Below, one piece after another: positions 47,790 to 58,114 of a DNA stretch of 64,000 bases. The position numbers were made by a program, and so were the translations under genes. The stretch lies in NCBI RefSeq assembly GCF_030813115.1, contig NZ_JAUSTY010000023.1, forward strand, positions 1 to 64,000. The letters are read 5' to 3'. Under the pieces are notes generated by a model. It was not told the DNA's origin and made no database searches. It saw nothing but the letters and a program-made list of their open reading frames with translations. The number at the start of each line of letters is the position of its first letter. Position 1 is the stretch's first letter. The stretch comes from Bacillus horti (GTDB taxonomy: Bacteria; Bacillota; Bacilli; Caldalkalibacillales; JCM-10596).

Positions 47790-47865
47790 CTTTTAATAAA
47801 ATAAGCTAGTAGATAGTTTATTTTTTTTTGTTATAGAACATCTTGTTGTATAACAATTATGTTAA

Positions 47866-47941
47866 GAGCCATTAGCTCAGTTGGTAGAGCATCTGACTTT
47901 TAATCAGAGGGTCGAAGGTTCGAGTCCTTCATGGCTCACCA
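47866..47941 (+). tRNA. tRNA-Lys (UUU)
   Basis: 76 nt; acceptor GAGCCAT/ATGGCTC, loop CTTTTAA giving UUU, CCA encoded. Its last 20 nt are repeated exactly three times downstream. Confidence 0.95.
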
Positions 47942-48277
47942 TTTTTCAAAGCAGCGTAAGCCGGACTCTCCTTATAGGTTCCCTCGTATGGATGAATAAG
48001 GGAAGGTAAGGAAACGAGACTAGCTGCGCGTCGGAGTCCTTCATGGCTCACCATTTTTCAAAGTAGCGTAAGCCGGACTCTCCTTATAGGTTCCCTCGTA
48101 TTGATTGAATAAGGGACAGTAAGGAAACGAGACTAGCTAACGCGTCGGAGTCCTTCATGGCTCACCATTACAAAAGTAGCGTAAGCCGGACTCTCCTTAT
48201 AGGTTCCCTCGTATTTTGAATAAGGGAAGGTAAGGAAACGAGACTAGCTGCGCGTCGGAGTCCTTCATGGCTCACCA
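47942..48277 (+). repeat. Three tandem tRNA-end units (element C) after tRNA-Lys
   Basis: Units 47942-48053, 48054-48167 and 48168-48277 (112, 114, 110 bp) each end in an exact copy of tRNA-Lys positions 57-76 (copies at 48034-48053, 48148-48167, 48258-48277). Each contains GCCGGACTCTCCTTATAGG, a CCCTC...AAGGGA hairpin with variable loop, and GGAAACGAGACTAGC...GCGTCGGA. GGACTC is complementary to the copied GAGTCC. The start of a fourth unit (ACAAAGTAGC) follows the third. The GACTAGC...GCGTCGGA core is shared with elements A and B. Confidence 0.92.
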
Positions 48278-48300
48278 TTTACAAAGTAGCAACAAAAGAT

Positions 48301-48331
48301 TTGAGTAAGTTTGTTAAGAATCTGTTATAAT
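48301..48331 (+). promoter_or_regulatory. Candidate promoter for tRNA-Arg (ACG)
   Basis: TTGAGT (48301-48306) and perfect TATAAT (48326-48331), but the spacer is 19 nt. Confidence 0.4.
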
Positions 48332-48348
48332 GGATATTAATAAGATAT

Positions 48349-48425
48349 GTGCCCTTAGCTCAGCTGGATAGAGCGTTTGACTACGAATCAAAAGGTCGGG
48401 AGTTCGAATCTCTCAGGGCACGCCA
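48349..48425 (+). tRNA. tRNA-Arg (ACG)
   Basis: 77 nt; acceptor GTGCCCT/AGGGCAC, loop CTACGAA giving ACG (A34 probably deaminated to inosine by TadA), CCA encoded. Confidence 0.95.
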
Positions 48426-48428
48426 TAT

Positions 48429-48502
48429 GCGGGTGTAGTTCAATGGTAGAACTCCAGCCTTCCAAGCTGGTAGCGTGGGTTCGATTCCCATCACCCGCTC
48501 CA
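48429..48502 (+). tRNA. tRNA-Gly (UCC), copy 2
   Basis: 74 nt, identical to 46249-46322 and again directly behind a tRNA-Arg gene. Its 3' end is repeated at 48641-48660. Confidence 0.96.
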
Positions 48503-48660
48503 CTTACTTACATACGGAAGAGAACCCACAGTGGGTCGATCATCCGTGAAGACATCGAAGAGTAAGCTAAGTAGGATGCACGTCAAAAATTCCGAATTAT
48601 CCACGAGTCCGAAGGGCTCGTTTTTTAATGCCTTTTTGAGAATTCCCATCACCCGCTCCA
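48503..48660 (+). repeat. tRNA-end element D (after tRNA-Gly copy 2), containing a terminator
   Basis: A 158-bp unit ending in the last 20 nt of tRNA-Gly with one change at the first base (48641-48660). The flank TTACTTACA after the CCA is repeated as well. The body differs from elements A to C: it has an ACGGA/TCCGT stem enclosing CCCAC/GTGGG, then an intrinsic terminator. Confidence 0.75.
48603..48627 (+). terminator. Terminator of the tRNA operon
   Basis: ACGAGTCC, loop GAA, GGGCTCGT, then six T. It lies inside element D, so the copied tRNA-Gly end beyond it would usually not be transcribed. Confidence 0.85.
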
Positions 48661-48685
48661 TTACTTACAGGTTATAGCCCATTTG

Positions 48686-48870
48686 TAACGGACATATTTG
48701 ACTCTTACATATACATTTTTGCTTCTTCTGATCTCTAACGGTCATTTCCGACCCTTAGAAGGGGATTTTTATAGTGATTTATTAAAAATTAACTTCTAAG
48801 GTGCAAATATGGCCGTTATAGTTATTTGAGATCAAAAAAACGTCTCTAAGGTGCAAAAATGACCATTAGA
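48686..48870. repeat. Four-unit inverted repeat cluster
   Basis: A motif close to CTAAGGTGCAAAAATGACCR occurs four times: two on the minus strand (48686-48707, 48733-48761) and two on the plus strand (48793-48821, 48842-48870). The units can fold as a long imperfect hairpin centred near 48777; GATCTC (48730-48735) and GAGATC (48828-48833) add to it. No ORF of note. The rest of 48871-49122 shows nothing. Confidence 0.7.
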
Positions 48871-49122
48871 ATTTTATGGCCGATAGAATGCGAGGAGAGA
48901 TTAATTCATAAAGCTACTAACATTTTTTTATATCATTTAACCTGGCTATGGGAATCCATCACCATGAATACTGATCAACCGCTCAAGTGTGTTATATATC
49001 ACACTTCCTCAAATATAATAAATACTCCTTCAAAACCGCCTTTCAAACAGCGATAATGAAGTCGTTCAAACAAAAAGCATATATTATAGAAGAAACTAGG
49101 TGTAAAAGTGAAGAAAAAGGGT

Positions 49123-49165
49123 AAAAAAAGACTGATAGAAGCGTAAGCTACTACCAGTCTTTTTC
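49123..49165 (-). terminator. Terminator of the esterase gene
   Basis: AAAAGACTG pairs with CAGTCTTTT, with T-runs; on the minus strand the 5' arm overlaps the stop codon region. Confidence 0.75.
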
Positions 49166-49891
49166 TTTCAAAAAGTACTGTAATGCAACAGGGAGTTCTT
49201 TTTGCCAGAAACCCCAAATGTGCTCACCTTTTTTCTCTAAGTATTCGATTTGAGCTCCTTTTTCAAGAAGTAACTCTTTAGTCTTGCGATTCCATTCTAA
49301 AAAGTCAAAAGTGCCAAGATGAGTTTCTACCTCAGTTTCATCTGTCCCAACAAGCATCCAAAGCATTAAATGATCAAGCGAGCCTTTTTCTTGAATTTTA
49401 TCATAGGTTGGTTCAAAATAAGCTCCAGATAGACTAATCACTTTAGAAAACAGCTCTGGATAATCCATAGCAAGATCAAGTGAAACAGTTCCACCTAAAG
49501 AGTCGCCAACAAGAAGTCTGTGTTCTTTTTCTGTTTTTACCGGGTAATGGCTTTCAACATAAGGAATTAACTCGTCAGTGACAAAAGAAATATAGGCTGA
49601 ATGCTTTTCACCGTTAACAGCATATTCACTAGTACGATGTTTTTTTTGCACATCAATGCCAACAATAATAACAGGCTCTAATCCATGATCTAAGATTAAC
49701 TCTGTAGCAATGGTAGCGATGCGACCGAACATAAAAATATCCTGACCATCCTGAGCGTAAAGCACTGGATAGCTAAGTAGATCGTTATATCCTGGGGGAA
49801 GATAAACACGGAAGGAGCGCTCCTCGTTCAAGGCTGTGCTGTTGATTTTCTCTTTGATAATCGTTCTTTTTACATATTCAGGCTTGCTCAT
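49151..49891 (-). CDS. Putative esterase (esterase D / enterochelin esterase-like)
   Basis: Alpha/beta hydrolase of 246 residues. It opens with a beta-rich segment (SFRVYLPPGYNDLLSYPVLYAQDGQD), carries the nucleophile Ser in LLVGDSLGGTVSLDLA, and the probable catalytic His in GEHIWGFWQ; an Asp near VGTDETEVE completes the triad candidate. No signal peptide, so cytosolic. Substrate unknown. Monocistronic, divergent from pdhA. Confidence 0.85.
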   Translation of the reverse strand: MSKPEYVKRTIIKEKINSTALNEERSFRVYLPPGYNDLLSYPVLYAQDGQDIFMFGRIATIATELILDHGLEPVIIVGIDVQKKHRTSEYAVNGEKHSAYISFVTDELIPYVESHYPVKTEKEHRLLVGDSLGGTVSLDLAMDYPELFSKVISLSGAYFEPTYDKIQEKGSLDHLMLWMLVGTDETEVETHLGTFDFLEWNRKTKELLLEKGAQIEYLEKKGEHIWGFWQKELPVALQYFLKEKDW

Positions 49892-50000
49892 TTTTTCTAA
49901 CTCCTTTAATATATATAGATGTTACCCCAATTCTAAACGAACTCATACATGAATTCCAATGTTTAGACAAGACTAAATAAAAGTTAGTATATCAGATTAA

Positions 50001-51095
<1,095 letters not shown>

Positions 51096-51096
51096 T

Positions 51097-52077
51097 ATGG
51101 CACAAATGACTATGATTCAAGCAATTACTGATGCAATGAGAGTTGAGCTAGAAAAAGATCCTAAAGTCCTCGTTTTCGGTGAGGATGTAGGGAAAAATGG
51201 TGGAGTTTTCCGTGCTACAGAAGGGCTTCAGAAGGAATTTGGAGAAGAGCGTGTATTTGACACTCCTCTTGCTGAATCTGGAATTGGTGGATTAGCCATC
51301 GGTTTAGGATTAACAGGCTTCCGTCCAGTAGCTGAGATTCAATTCTTTGGCTTTGTTTTTGAGGTGTTCGATTCCGTAGCAGCTCAGGCTGCTCGTATGA
51401 GATATCGTTCTGGTGGACGTTACAACAGCCCGATCGTATTTCGTGCTCCATTTGGTGGAGGAGTAAAAACTCCTGAGCTTCACTCCGACAGTTTAGAGGG
51501 GTTAGTAGCTCAAACACCAGGCTTAAAGGTTGTTATCCCATCTAACCCTTATGATGCTAAAGGATTATTGATTTCGGCGATTCGTGATAATGATCCTGTT
51601 GTGTTTCTAGAGCATATGAAGTTATACCGTTCATTCCGTGGTGAGGTGCCTGAGGGTGAGTATACGATTCCACTTGGAAAAGCGAACGTTGTTCAAGAGG
51701 GTAGCGATGTAACGATTATCACTTACGGAGCTATGGTCCACACATCCTTAAAAGCAGCTGAGCTTGCTGAAAAGGAAAGAGGAGCAAAGGTTGAGGTTAT
51801 TGATCTTAGAACGGTAAGCCCAATTGATATCGAAACGATTGTGGCATCTGTTGAGAAAACAAACCGTGCTATCGTGGTTCAAGAGGCACAAAAATCTGCT
51901 GGAATAGGGGCAGAAATTATCGCTCAAATTAACGAAAAAGCCATCCTACACTTAGAGGCACCAGTTCTGCGTGTAACGGCTCCTGATACTGTCTATCCAT
52001 TTGGTCTAATTGAGGACGAGTGGTTACCAGACGCAAAGAGAGTACAAAAGGCAATTAACCAAGTACTTGATTTTTAA
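51097..52077 (+). CDS. pdhB: PdhB, pyruvate dehydrogenase E1 beta
   Basis: Transketolase-like beta subunit. [67 protein letters not shown] and [12 protein letters not shown] are diagnostic. 326 residues. Starts one base after the pdhA stop. Confidence 0.96.
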   Translation: MAQMTMIQAITDAMRVELEKDPKVLVFGEDVGKNGGVFRATEGLQKEFGEERVFDTPLAESGIGGLAIGLGLTGFRPVAEIQFFGFVFEVFDSVAAQAARMRYRSGGRYNSPIVFRAPFGGGVKTPELHSDSLEGLVAQTPGLKVVIPSNPYDAKGLLISAIRDNDPVVFLEHMKLYRSFRGEVPEGEYTIPLGKANVVQEGSDVTIITYGAMVHTSLKAAELAEKERGAKVEVIDLRTVSPIDIETIVASVEKTNRAIVVQEAQKSAGIGAEIIAQINEKAILHLEAPVLRVTAPDTVYPFGLIEDEWLPDAKRVQKAINQVLDF

Positions 52078-52098
52078 GGAAAGAAAGGAGGATACATC

Positions 52099-53400
52099 GT
52101 GGCAATTTACGAATATAAGCTACCTGAATTAGGTGAAGGTATTCATGAAGGTGAGATCGTAAAATGGTTGGTCAAGCCAGGCGATAAGATTGAAGAGGAT
52201 CAAATTATTGTTGAAGTTCAAAACGATAAAGCAGTAGTAGAGGTTCCTTCTCCTGTAACTGGAACAGTAAAAGAAGTTGTGGTGGAAGAGGGTACAGTTT
52301 CTATTGTTGGGGATGTTCTTCTAAAGGTTGAGGTAGAAGGAGATCTACCTGCTGGGGCTGAAGAAGCAACAGATGAGAAGCAAGAAGAGCCAGATAAGGA
52401 AGAAAAAGCTGAGGCAAAGGCTGCTGAAGCACCAAAAGCCGAGGAAAAATCTGCGGATAAAGAGACTTCTGGTAAAAAAGTTCTAGCTACTCCAAGTGTA
52501 CGTAAGCTAGCTCGTGAACAAGGTGTTGACCTTACACAGGTTACAGCTACGGGGCCTAAAGGCCGCATTACTCGTGAGGATGTTACAGCCTTTGCTTCTG
52601 GTGGCGGACAAGCAAGTGAAACTACTACAGAAGAGCAAGCAAGTCAAGAGCAAACATCACAGCCAAGCTCATCAGCTAAAGCACCAGTAGCTGGAGAGCG
52701 TCATGAAGAGCGTGTAGCCTTAAAAGGGATGAGAAGAGCCATCTCTAAAGCCATGGTTAAATCCATGTACACAGCACCACACGTGACGATCATGGATGAG
52801 GTGGACGTAACTAAGCTAGTGGAGCTAAGAACACAAGCAAAGCCATTAGCAGAGAAAAAAGGAACGAAGCTAACGTATCTGCCGTTTATTGTTAAAGCAT
52901 TAGTAGCTGCAGCTCGCCAATTCCCTGCGTTAAACGCTTCTTTAGATGACGAGAAAGAAGAAATCGTCTATAAGCACTATTACAATGTGGGAATTGCTAC
53001 AGATACAGATAACGGATTAATTGTACCAGTCATTGAAGATGCTGATCGTAAGAGCATTTGGATGATTGCTGAACAAATTAAAGATCTAGCTATCCGTGGA
53101 CGTGAAGGAAAGTTATCCTCTAACGAGCTAAGAGGAAGCACCATCACTATTACAAACATTGGTTCTGCTGGAGGTATGTTCTTCACACCAATCATTAACC
53201 ATCCTGAAGTCGCTATCTTAGGAACAGGACGTATTTCTGAGAAGCCTGTGGTTAAAGACGGTGAGGTTGTTGTAGCACCAGTTATGGCTTTATCCTTAAG
53301 CTTTGATCATCGTATAATTGATGGAGCAACTGCTCAGCACTTTGTGAATTACATTAAGCAGTTACTAGAAGATCCTCAATTACTAATCCTGGAGGTGTAA
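52099..53400 (+). CDS. pdhC: PdhC, dihydrolipoyl acetyltransferase E2
   Basis: Core of the pyruvate dehydrogenase complex. One N-terminal lipoyl domain (lipoyl Lys in QNDKAVVEV), an acidic Ala/Glu/Lys linker, the E1/E3-binding domain (LATPSVRKLAREQGVD...GPKGRITREDV), a second flexible linker, and the catalytic domain with SFDHRIIDGATAQHFV. 433 residues. Start GTG 52099 after AAAGGAGGA. Confidence 0.96.
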   Translation: MAIYEYKLPELGEGIHEGEIVKWLVKPGDKIEEDQIIVEVQNDKAVVEVPSPVTGTVKEVVVEEGTVSIVGDVLLKVEVEGDLPAGAEEATDEKQEEPDKEEKAEAKAAEAPKAEEKSADKETSGKKVLATPSVRKLAREQGVDLTQVTATGPKGRITREDVTAFASGGGQASETTTEEQASQEQTSQPSSSAKAPVAGERHEERVALKGMRRAISKAMVKSMYTAPHVTIMDEVDVTKLVELRTQAKPLAEKKGTKLTYLPFIVKALVAAARQFPALNASLDDEKEEIVYKHYYNVGIATDTDNGLIVPVIEDADRKSIWMIAEQIKDLAIRGREGKLSSNELRGSTITITNIGSAGGMFFTPIINHPEVAILGTGRISEKPVVKDGEVVVAPVMALSLSFDHRIIDGATAQHFVNYIKQLLEDPQLLILEV

Positions 53401-53403
53401 CAC

Positions 53404-54822
53404 ATGGTTGTAGGAGAATTTACAACAGAAGTGGACGTCCTAGTAGTTGGGGCTGGACCGGGTGGCTATGTAGCAGCTATCCGCGCTGCTCAGCTCGGAA
53501 AAAAAGTAACAATTGTAGATTCAGATGCATTAGGTGGAGTTTGTTTAAACCGTGGCTGTATTCCTTCTAAGGCACTCATTTCTGCAGCTCACCAATATGA
53601 GATCATGCAGCACTCTAAGGAGAGCGCTATGGGAATTGTAGCAGAAAGTGTTGCTGTTAATTTTGAGAAGGTTCAAGAATGGAAACAAGGTATTATTAAA
53701 AAGCAAACAGGCGGAGTTGAAGGCCTGCTAAAAGGAAACAACATCGAGATTCTCAAAGGTGAGGCTCTATTCGTTGGAGATAATGAGCTAAGAGTGCTTA
53801 ACGGTTACGAGGCTAACCGTTATCGCTTCGAGCATTGCATCATCGCTACGGGATCTCGTCCAATCGAATTAAAGCCATTTCCTTACGGTAAAAGAATTCT
53901 TTCCTCCACAGAAGCATTGGAGCTGAAAGAAATCCCAAAAAGCCTAGTTGTTATTGGTGGCGGATATATTGGTGTGGAGCTTGGTCAAACTTTTGCTAAA
54001 TTTGGAACAGAGGTTACGATCCTTGAAGGCTCCAATCAGATTCTACCATTGTTTGAAAAGCAAACCGTTCAACCAGTTACTAAAAACCTTAAAAAATCTG
54101 GTGTAACAATCGAAACGAATGCATTAGCTCAGTCTGCTGAGCAAACGGATAACGATGTTACTGTGACGTATAAGGTTAAGGATGAGGAAAAATCAATCAC
54201 AGCTGAATACGTACTTGTAACGGTTGGACGTAAGCCTAACACAGATGAATTAGGCTTAGAAGCAACAGGTGTTAAAGTTACAGAGCGTGGTCTAATTGAA
54301 GTAGATGAGCAATGTCGAACAAGTGTAGGTCACATCTACGCAATTGGAGACGTTGTAGCTGGTGCAGCATTAGCTCATAAGGCTTCTTACGAAGGTAAGG
54401 TTGCGGCTGAAGCGATTGCTGGTCAATCCAGTGTTGTGGACTACAAAGTTATTCCATCCGTTGTGTTCTCAAGCCCTGAGATTGCAAGTGTTGGATTAAG
54501 TGAGGCCGAAGCTAAGGAAGAGGGCTATAAGGTTTCTGCTGGTAAGTTCGCTTATGCGGCTAACGGACGTGCTCAATCTATGAACGAGACAGATGGCTTT
54601 GTAAAAATTATTGCCGACGAAGAAACGGGATTAGTAATTGGTGCTCAAATCGTTGGTGCTGAAGCATCCAATATGATCGCTGAAATTACTCTTGCTATTG
54701 AGATGGGAGCACATCTTGAGGATATTGCTTTAACTATTCATGCTCACCCAACATTAGGGGAGCTAACAATGGAAGCAGCAGAGGTGGCTTTAGGTCATCC
54801 AATCCACAAAATTACAAAGTAA
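53404..54822 (+). CDS. pdhD: PdhD, dihydrolipoamide dehydrogenase E3
   Basis: Flavoprotein reoxidising the lipoyl groups with NAD. FAD motif [19 protein letters not shown], redox disulfide [19 protein letters not shown] motif [20 protein letters not shown], and the C-terminal active-site HAHPTLGE. 472 residues. Starts 3 nt after pdhC; terminator downstream. Confidence 0.96.
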   Translation: MVVGEFTTEVDVLVVGAGPGGYVAAIRAAQLGKKVTIVDSDALGGVCLNRGCIPSKALISAAHQYEIMQHSKESAMGIVAESVAVNFEKVQEWKQGIIKKQTGGVEGLLKGNNIEILKGEALFVGDNELRVLNGYEANRYRFEHCIIATGSRPIELKPFPYGKRILSSTEALELKEIPKSLVVIGGGYIGVELGQTFAKFGTEVTILEGSNQILPLFEKQTVQPVTKNLKKSGVTIETNALAQSAEQTDNDVTVTYKVKDEEKSITAEYVLVTVGRKPNTDELGLEATGVKVTERGLIEVDEQCRTSVGHIYAIGDVVAGAALAHKASYEGKVAAEAIAGQSSVVDYKVIPSVVFSSPEIASVGLSEAEAKEEGYKVSAGKFAYAANGRAQSMNETDGFVKIIADEETGLVIGAQIVGAEASNMIAEITLAIEMGAHLEDIALTIHAHPTLGELTMEAAEVALGHPIHKITK

Positions 54823-54878
54823 ATATTAGGCTAGGATCTGATCTAGGAGTTAACCTTCTACGATTGATCTAGCTACAG

Positions 54879-54922
54879 AAACTTCCCACTTAGCTATTTG
54901 TTAGTTGAGTGGGAAGTTTTTT
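54879..54922 (+). terminator. Terminator of the pdh operon
   Basis: AACTTCCCACT pairs with AGTGGGAAGTT and runs into six T. Confidence 0.9.
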
Positions 54923-55120
54923 GCTTTTCCTTGTATTTCATTGTACAGGTAGTTAGAGTTAGATATAATGAAACATGAAATTTTATCTCGCTTCTCTTTA
55001 AGTATCAATAAGAGGAAAAGGATGAATAGGAGCAACTAATAGAAAAAAGACGATTAGAGTATCTTTTAAGTAATGGAAATCTCCTATGAACAAGTAATAA
55101 GTTAAGGGATCGGAGAATCG

Positions 55121-55936
55121 ATGAGAATATATACAATTTCTGACCTACACCTCGATTACAAGGAAAATCAGCTTTGGTTACATAACTTGTTAGAGCAGAA
55201 CAATTATGAGCGAGATTTATTAATTTTAGCTGGTGATATAACTGATAATTTTACGCTTCTTGAAGAAGCCTTAGCTGCTATAAAGAATAGCTTCCGAGAG
55301 GTTTTCTTTGTCCCTGGTAACCATGATCTTTGGATTAGAAAAGAGCGTAAAGCAAACCCCATGACATCCTTTGAAAAATTTCATAAAATCTCTGCACTAT
55401 TAGATAAGCTTGGGATAAAAAGATCACCATTCCACTTTGAGGGTGCGTATGAGAAAGTAAGTATCATTCCCTTACTAGGCTGGTACGATTATTCTTTTGG
55501 TTCTTTAAACAGTGGCTTAAGGGGACGGTGGATGGATTTTTTTCGTTGTGATTGGGATGGGTTAGAAGAGGAAGATGTAACAGCAATATTTATTGAAATG
55601 AATAAAGAGCATTTACCTGATCCTCAATCATTTTCGAAAAATAGAGAAAATAATTCTAAAGTCATTACCTTCTCTCATTTTGTTCCTAGACTAGATCTTA
55701 TGCCAACTTACATCCCAGCCAAATTTCAAGCTATCTTCCCCCTTTTAGGTAGCTACAAGCTAGAGGAACAGATTCGATATCTTAAATCTGATATTCACGT
55801 CTTCGGTCATACTCATTTAAATATGAATAAAATCCTGCAAGGAATTCAGTATGTAAATAATGCTTTTGGTTATCCTTATGAGCATTCTATTTGTCGTAAA
55901 GAGCTTATTTGTATTTATGACGATTTTGCAAATTAA
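55121..55936 (+). CDS. Calcineurin-like metallophosphoesterase
   Basis: A 271-residue cytosolic phosphoesterase. All five metal motifs are present in order: ISDLHLD, LAGDITD, PGNHD, FSHF and FGHTH. Substrate unknown; it could act on a nucleotide or phosphoprotein. ATG 55121 is preceded by a weak GGGATCGGAG. It stands alone after the pdh terminator. Confidence 0.88.
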   Translation: MRIYTISDLHLDYKENQLWLHNLLEQNNYERDLLILAGDITDNFTLLEEALAAIKNSFREVFFVPGNHDLWIRKERKANPMTSFEKFHKISALLDKLGIKRSPFHFEGAYEKVSIIPLLGWYDYSFGSLNSGLRGRWMDFFRCDWDGLEEEDVTAIFIEMNKEHLPDPQSFSKNRENNSKVITFSHFVPRLDLMPTYIPAKFQAIFPLLGSYKLEEQIRYLKSDIHVFGHTHLNMNKILQGIQYVNNAFGYPYEHSICRKELICIYDDFAN

Positions 55937-56033
55937 TGAACAATTTCTTTAAATACTTTCCCCTAACCGATAATTATGAAATCGTTTGAGAATACTAACA
56001 AACGGAAGCTAAAATCATGAGGGGGTAATACGA

Positions 56034-56321
56034 TTGTCAGATATAGAACCACGTTCACAAAAGTATAACCAAGACTCTAAGGAATTTGAGGATCAGAAGC
56101 TTAACTCCCGTTCCTTGATAGAGTCATATAATCAAGTTGCTGGAGCTGATGAAGTAGAGTTTGCTACGGAGTTTGGTGGAAATGAGGCTAATGAATTTAA
56201 CGCAGCAAATGATGAAGCAACTAAAACAAATGAAGCTAATGAAGCCATTAGACAAACACATGATCTAGTGCAAGAGACATATCAGCAATCAAATCATACA
56301 AAAGATGAAAAAGCTGATTAA
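56034..56321 (+). CDS. Small acidic Asn/Glu-rich hypothetical protein
   Basis: A 95-residue, very hydrophilic protein with no membrane segment. It has a degenerate NEA-rich stretch (GGNEANEFNAANDEATKTNEANEAI) and looks intrinsically disordered. Start TTG 56034 behind GAGGGGG. Followed at once by a strong terminator, so it is a monocistronic gene. Family not recognised; a small spore or stress protein is possible but unsupported. Confidence 0.65.
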   Translation: MSDIEPRSQKYNQDSKEFEDQKLNSRSLIESYNQVAGADEVEFATEFGGNEANEFNAANDEATKTNEANEAIRQTHDLVQETYQQSNHTKDEKAD

Positions 56322-56343
56322 AGAGTGCCTACGGGCTTAATAA

Positions 56344-56392
56344 AAACCTTCGACCCAATATTAAAACATAAGGTCGAAGGTTTAAATTTTTT
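56344..56392. terminator. Bidirectional terminator
   Basis: AAACCTTCGACC pairs with GGTCGAAGGTTT; T-runs occur on both sides, serving the 95-residue gene and the convergent reductase. Confidence 0.88.
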
Positions 56393-56425
56393 GGGAATAC
56401 TATTCGTTTATGTTTATAGCATTAT

Positions 56426-56989
56426 CTATAAGCTTACTTTATAGGCTATGTCTTTTTTAAGCTCTCTCACTAACAATTGTCCAAGTGCCTCTAATCTTTC
56501 ATGAATCTTCTCATCCTTTAAGGAGCCATCAGCGTTATACGCCTCATACGACCGAGGAACAGATGGATTTAGTGGCAGGGGGAAGGCGTGTAGGTTCCTA
56601 CAAATTTGATTTAACGTATTCACAGTATTTGTCGCGACTGCTCCACCTAATGTTGCCAGAATGGCTACGATTTTTCCTTCCATGGAACGTCCACCAACAA
56701 AATCTAAAGCGTTCTTTAGAGCACCAGTTAGGCTACCATGATATTCAGGAGAGGCAAGAATGAGACCATCTGCTTCCTCCACCTTTTTCAATAGTGTATG
56801 AACATTTTCGGGATAGGTAGAGATATCACTACGGCCATCAAATAGAGGTAATGGAAAAGTAGCCAAATGCAGATGCTCTATAGTAATTTCATCTCCTGCT
56901 GCTTCCTTGCAGGCCTGAATAACGATCTCTGTTGCCTTTTTCGTTCGTGATTCTACTTTCATACTTCCAGTTATAGCTAATACTTTCAA
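56426..56989 (-). CDS. NADPH-dependent FMN reductase family protein
   Basis: Flavodoxin-like fold oxidoreductase, 187 residues. The phosphate loop ITGSMKVESRTKKAT is at the N-terminus and SPEYHGSLTGALKNALDFVG is the FMN-binding signature of azoreductase/chromate-reductase relatives. The physiological electron acceptor is unknown. Followed on its strand by the terminator at 56344-56392. Confidence 0.88.
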   Translation of the reverse strand: MKVLAITGSMKVESRTKKATEIVIQACKEAAGDEITIEHLHLATFPLPLFDGRSDISTYPENVHTLLKKVEEADGLILASPEYHGSLTGALKNALDFVGGRSMEGKIVAILATLGGAVATNTVNTLNQICRNLHAFPLPLNPSVPRSYEAYNADGSLKDEKIHERLEALGQLLVRELKKDIAYKVSL

Positions 56990-57063
56990 CAGTCTTCCAG
57001 CTCCTTTTAATCTCTCTAGTTAGTGCCACTATAGTAGAGTATGTTTGATGTAAATGGTTATCA

Positions 57064-57975
57064 CTACTTTTCAGTAATGATACGTATAATGTCTGAATGA
57101 GAGGCGTGCTTGGGAATTGTAAAGGCTCCTGTTTGAATGATGGCTTGTACCTCAAGAGATTTTAAAAGATCAATTAGTTCATACTGATCCCCTATATGTC
57201 CCTGTTGCTCTAAAAGTCTAGCTACTGCTATGCCACTCATTCCAGGCTCTATGTTCAAGACAAAATATTCATCCACCTGCTGAGGAGTATCGGTTATTCC
57301 TTTTGGATCATCTAATTTCTCTAGTTCAACCCCCTCTTGTTGCTCAAGTGAATCTAATAGGCCGGTTTCACCAGCATTTGGAGCATCGTCTAGATCTACT
57401 GGAATAGTTGGGTAGGTCTCATTTTGCCCCTCTAGCTCCTTATCTTGTTGTTCAAGGCTAGTACCGGGTGTTACTAGTCTCTGCTCTGAATGTGTATTCG
57501 CTATTTTTACAGGTCTTTCTACTTCAGAGGAAATTTGTGCTTCAAATAGATTTGAAAAATAGGAGTAGCCTAAAAAAGCAACCCCAAGGAAGGCTATTGC
57601 CCCTCCTACGAAAAGATACTTTTTAGCTCCGAATCCTGAAGCAAGCTTTCCATGATAATATAATTCACCTATGCTCCAGGCTTGTCCGTATTGATCTAGA
57701 GAGACCATCCATTTTTCTGACCGATATATAAAGCAAACAACAACGTGAAGGTTGTTTTGTTGCTCTTCTAGCTCTAGAATTTCTCCAGAAAGGATAAGCT
57801 GTACAATCCTTTTTTTCATCGCTTCTGACTTCACAGGAAGACCAGGAAGCTGGTGAACAAAGGAAAGACAGTTTCTTTGGTTAAGCATAGCTGGGGTTAA
57901 AATGGGATACTCTGATTTCGATTGCAAAACGGAAAAAGGCTTCCCAATAATCTCTACAAGTATTGAATTTTTCAA
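57064..57975 (-). CDS. Membrane protein with a C-terminal MltG-like domain
   Basis: 303 residues: a cytosolic N-terminal region (about 1-118), one membrane helix (about 122-142, YLFVGGAIAFLGVAFLGYSYF), an acidic extracytoplasmic linker rich in Glu/Gln/Asp, and a C-terminal domain (about 240-303) with VLNIEPGMSGIAVARLLEQQGHI that resembles the small LysM-like module of MltG/YceG proteins. The transglycosylase catalytic domain is absent, so it is probably a cell-wall-binding or sensing protein. Confidence 0.7.
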   Translation of the reverse strand: MKNSILVEIIGKPFSVLQSKSEYPILTPAMLNQRNCLSFVHQLPGLPVKSEAMKKRIVQLILSGEILELEEQQNNLHVVVCFIYRSEKWMVSLDQYGQAWSIGELYYHGKLASGFGAKKYLFVGGAIAFLGVAFLGYSYFSNLFEAQISSEVERPVKIANTHSEQRLVTPGTSLEQQDKELEGQNETYPTIPVDLDDAPNAGETGLLDSLEQQEGVELEKLDDPKGITDTPQQVDEYFVLNIEPGMSGIAVARLLEQQGHIGDQYELIDLLKSLEVQAIIQTGAFTIPKHASHSDIIRIITEK

Positions 57976-58114
57976 GATAGCAACTCCCTATCAAACAAAC
58001 ATATAAGTATTATGTTCATTATGAGCTTACAAAATAGGCTGGTCAAGGGGTAAAAAGGATGTTCGCAAGGAACACCCATGTTGATTCTGCCTATAATGAG
58101 GACGAGGTAATCCG

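Noticed and set aside
49964-49995. Promoter for pdhABCD (TAGACA with TATATC)
   Set aside because: Weak hexamers in a very AT-rich stretch; listed here instead of as a feature.
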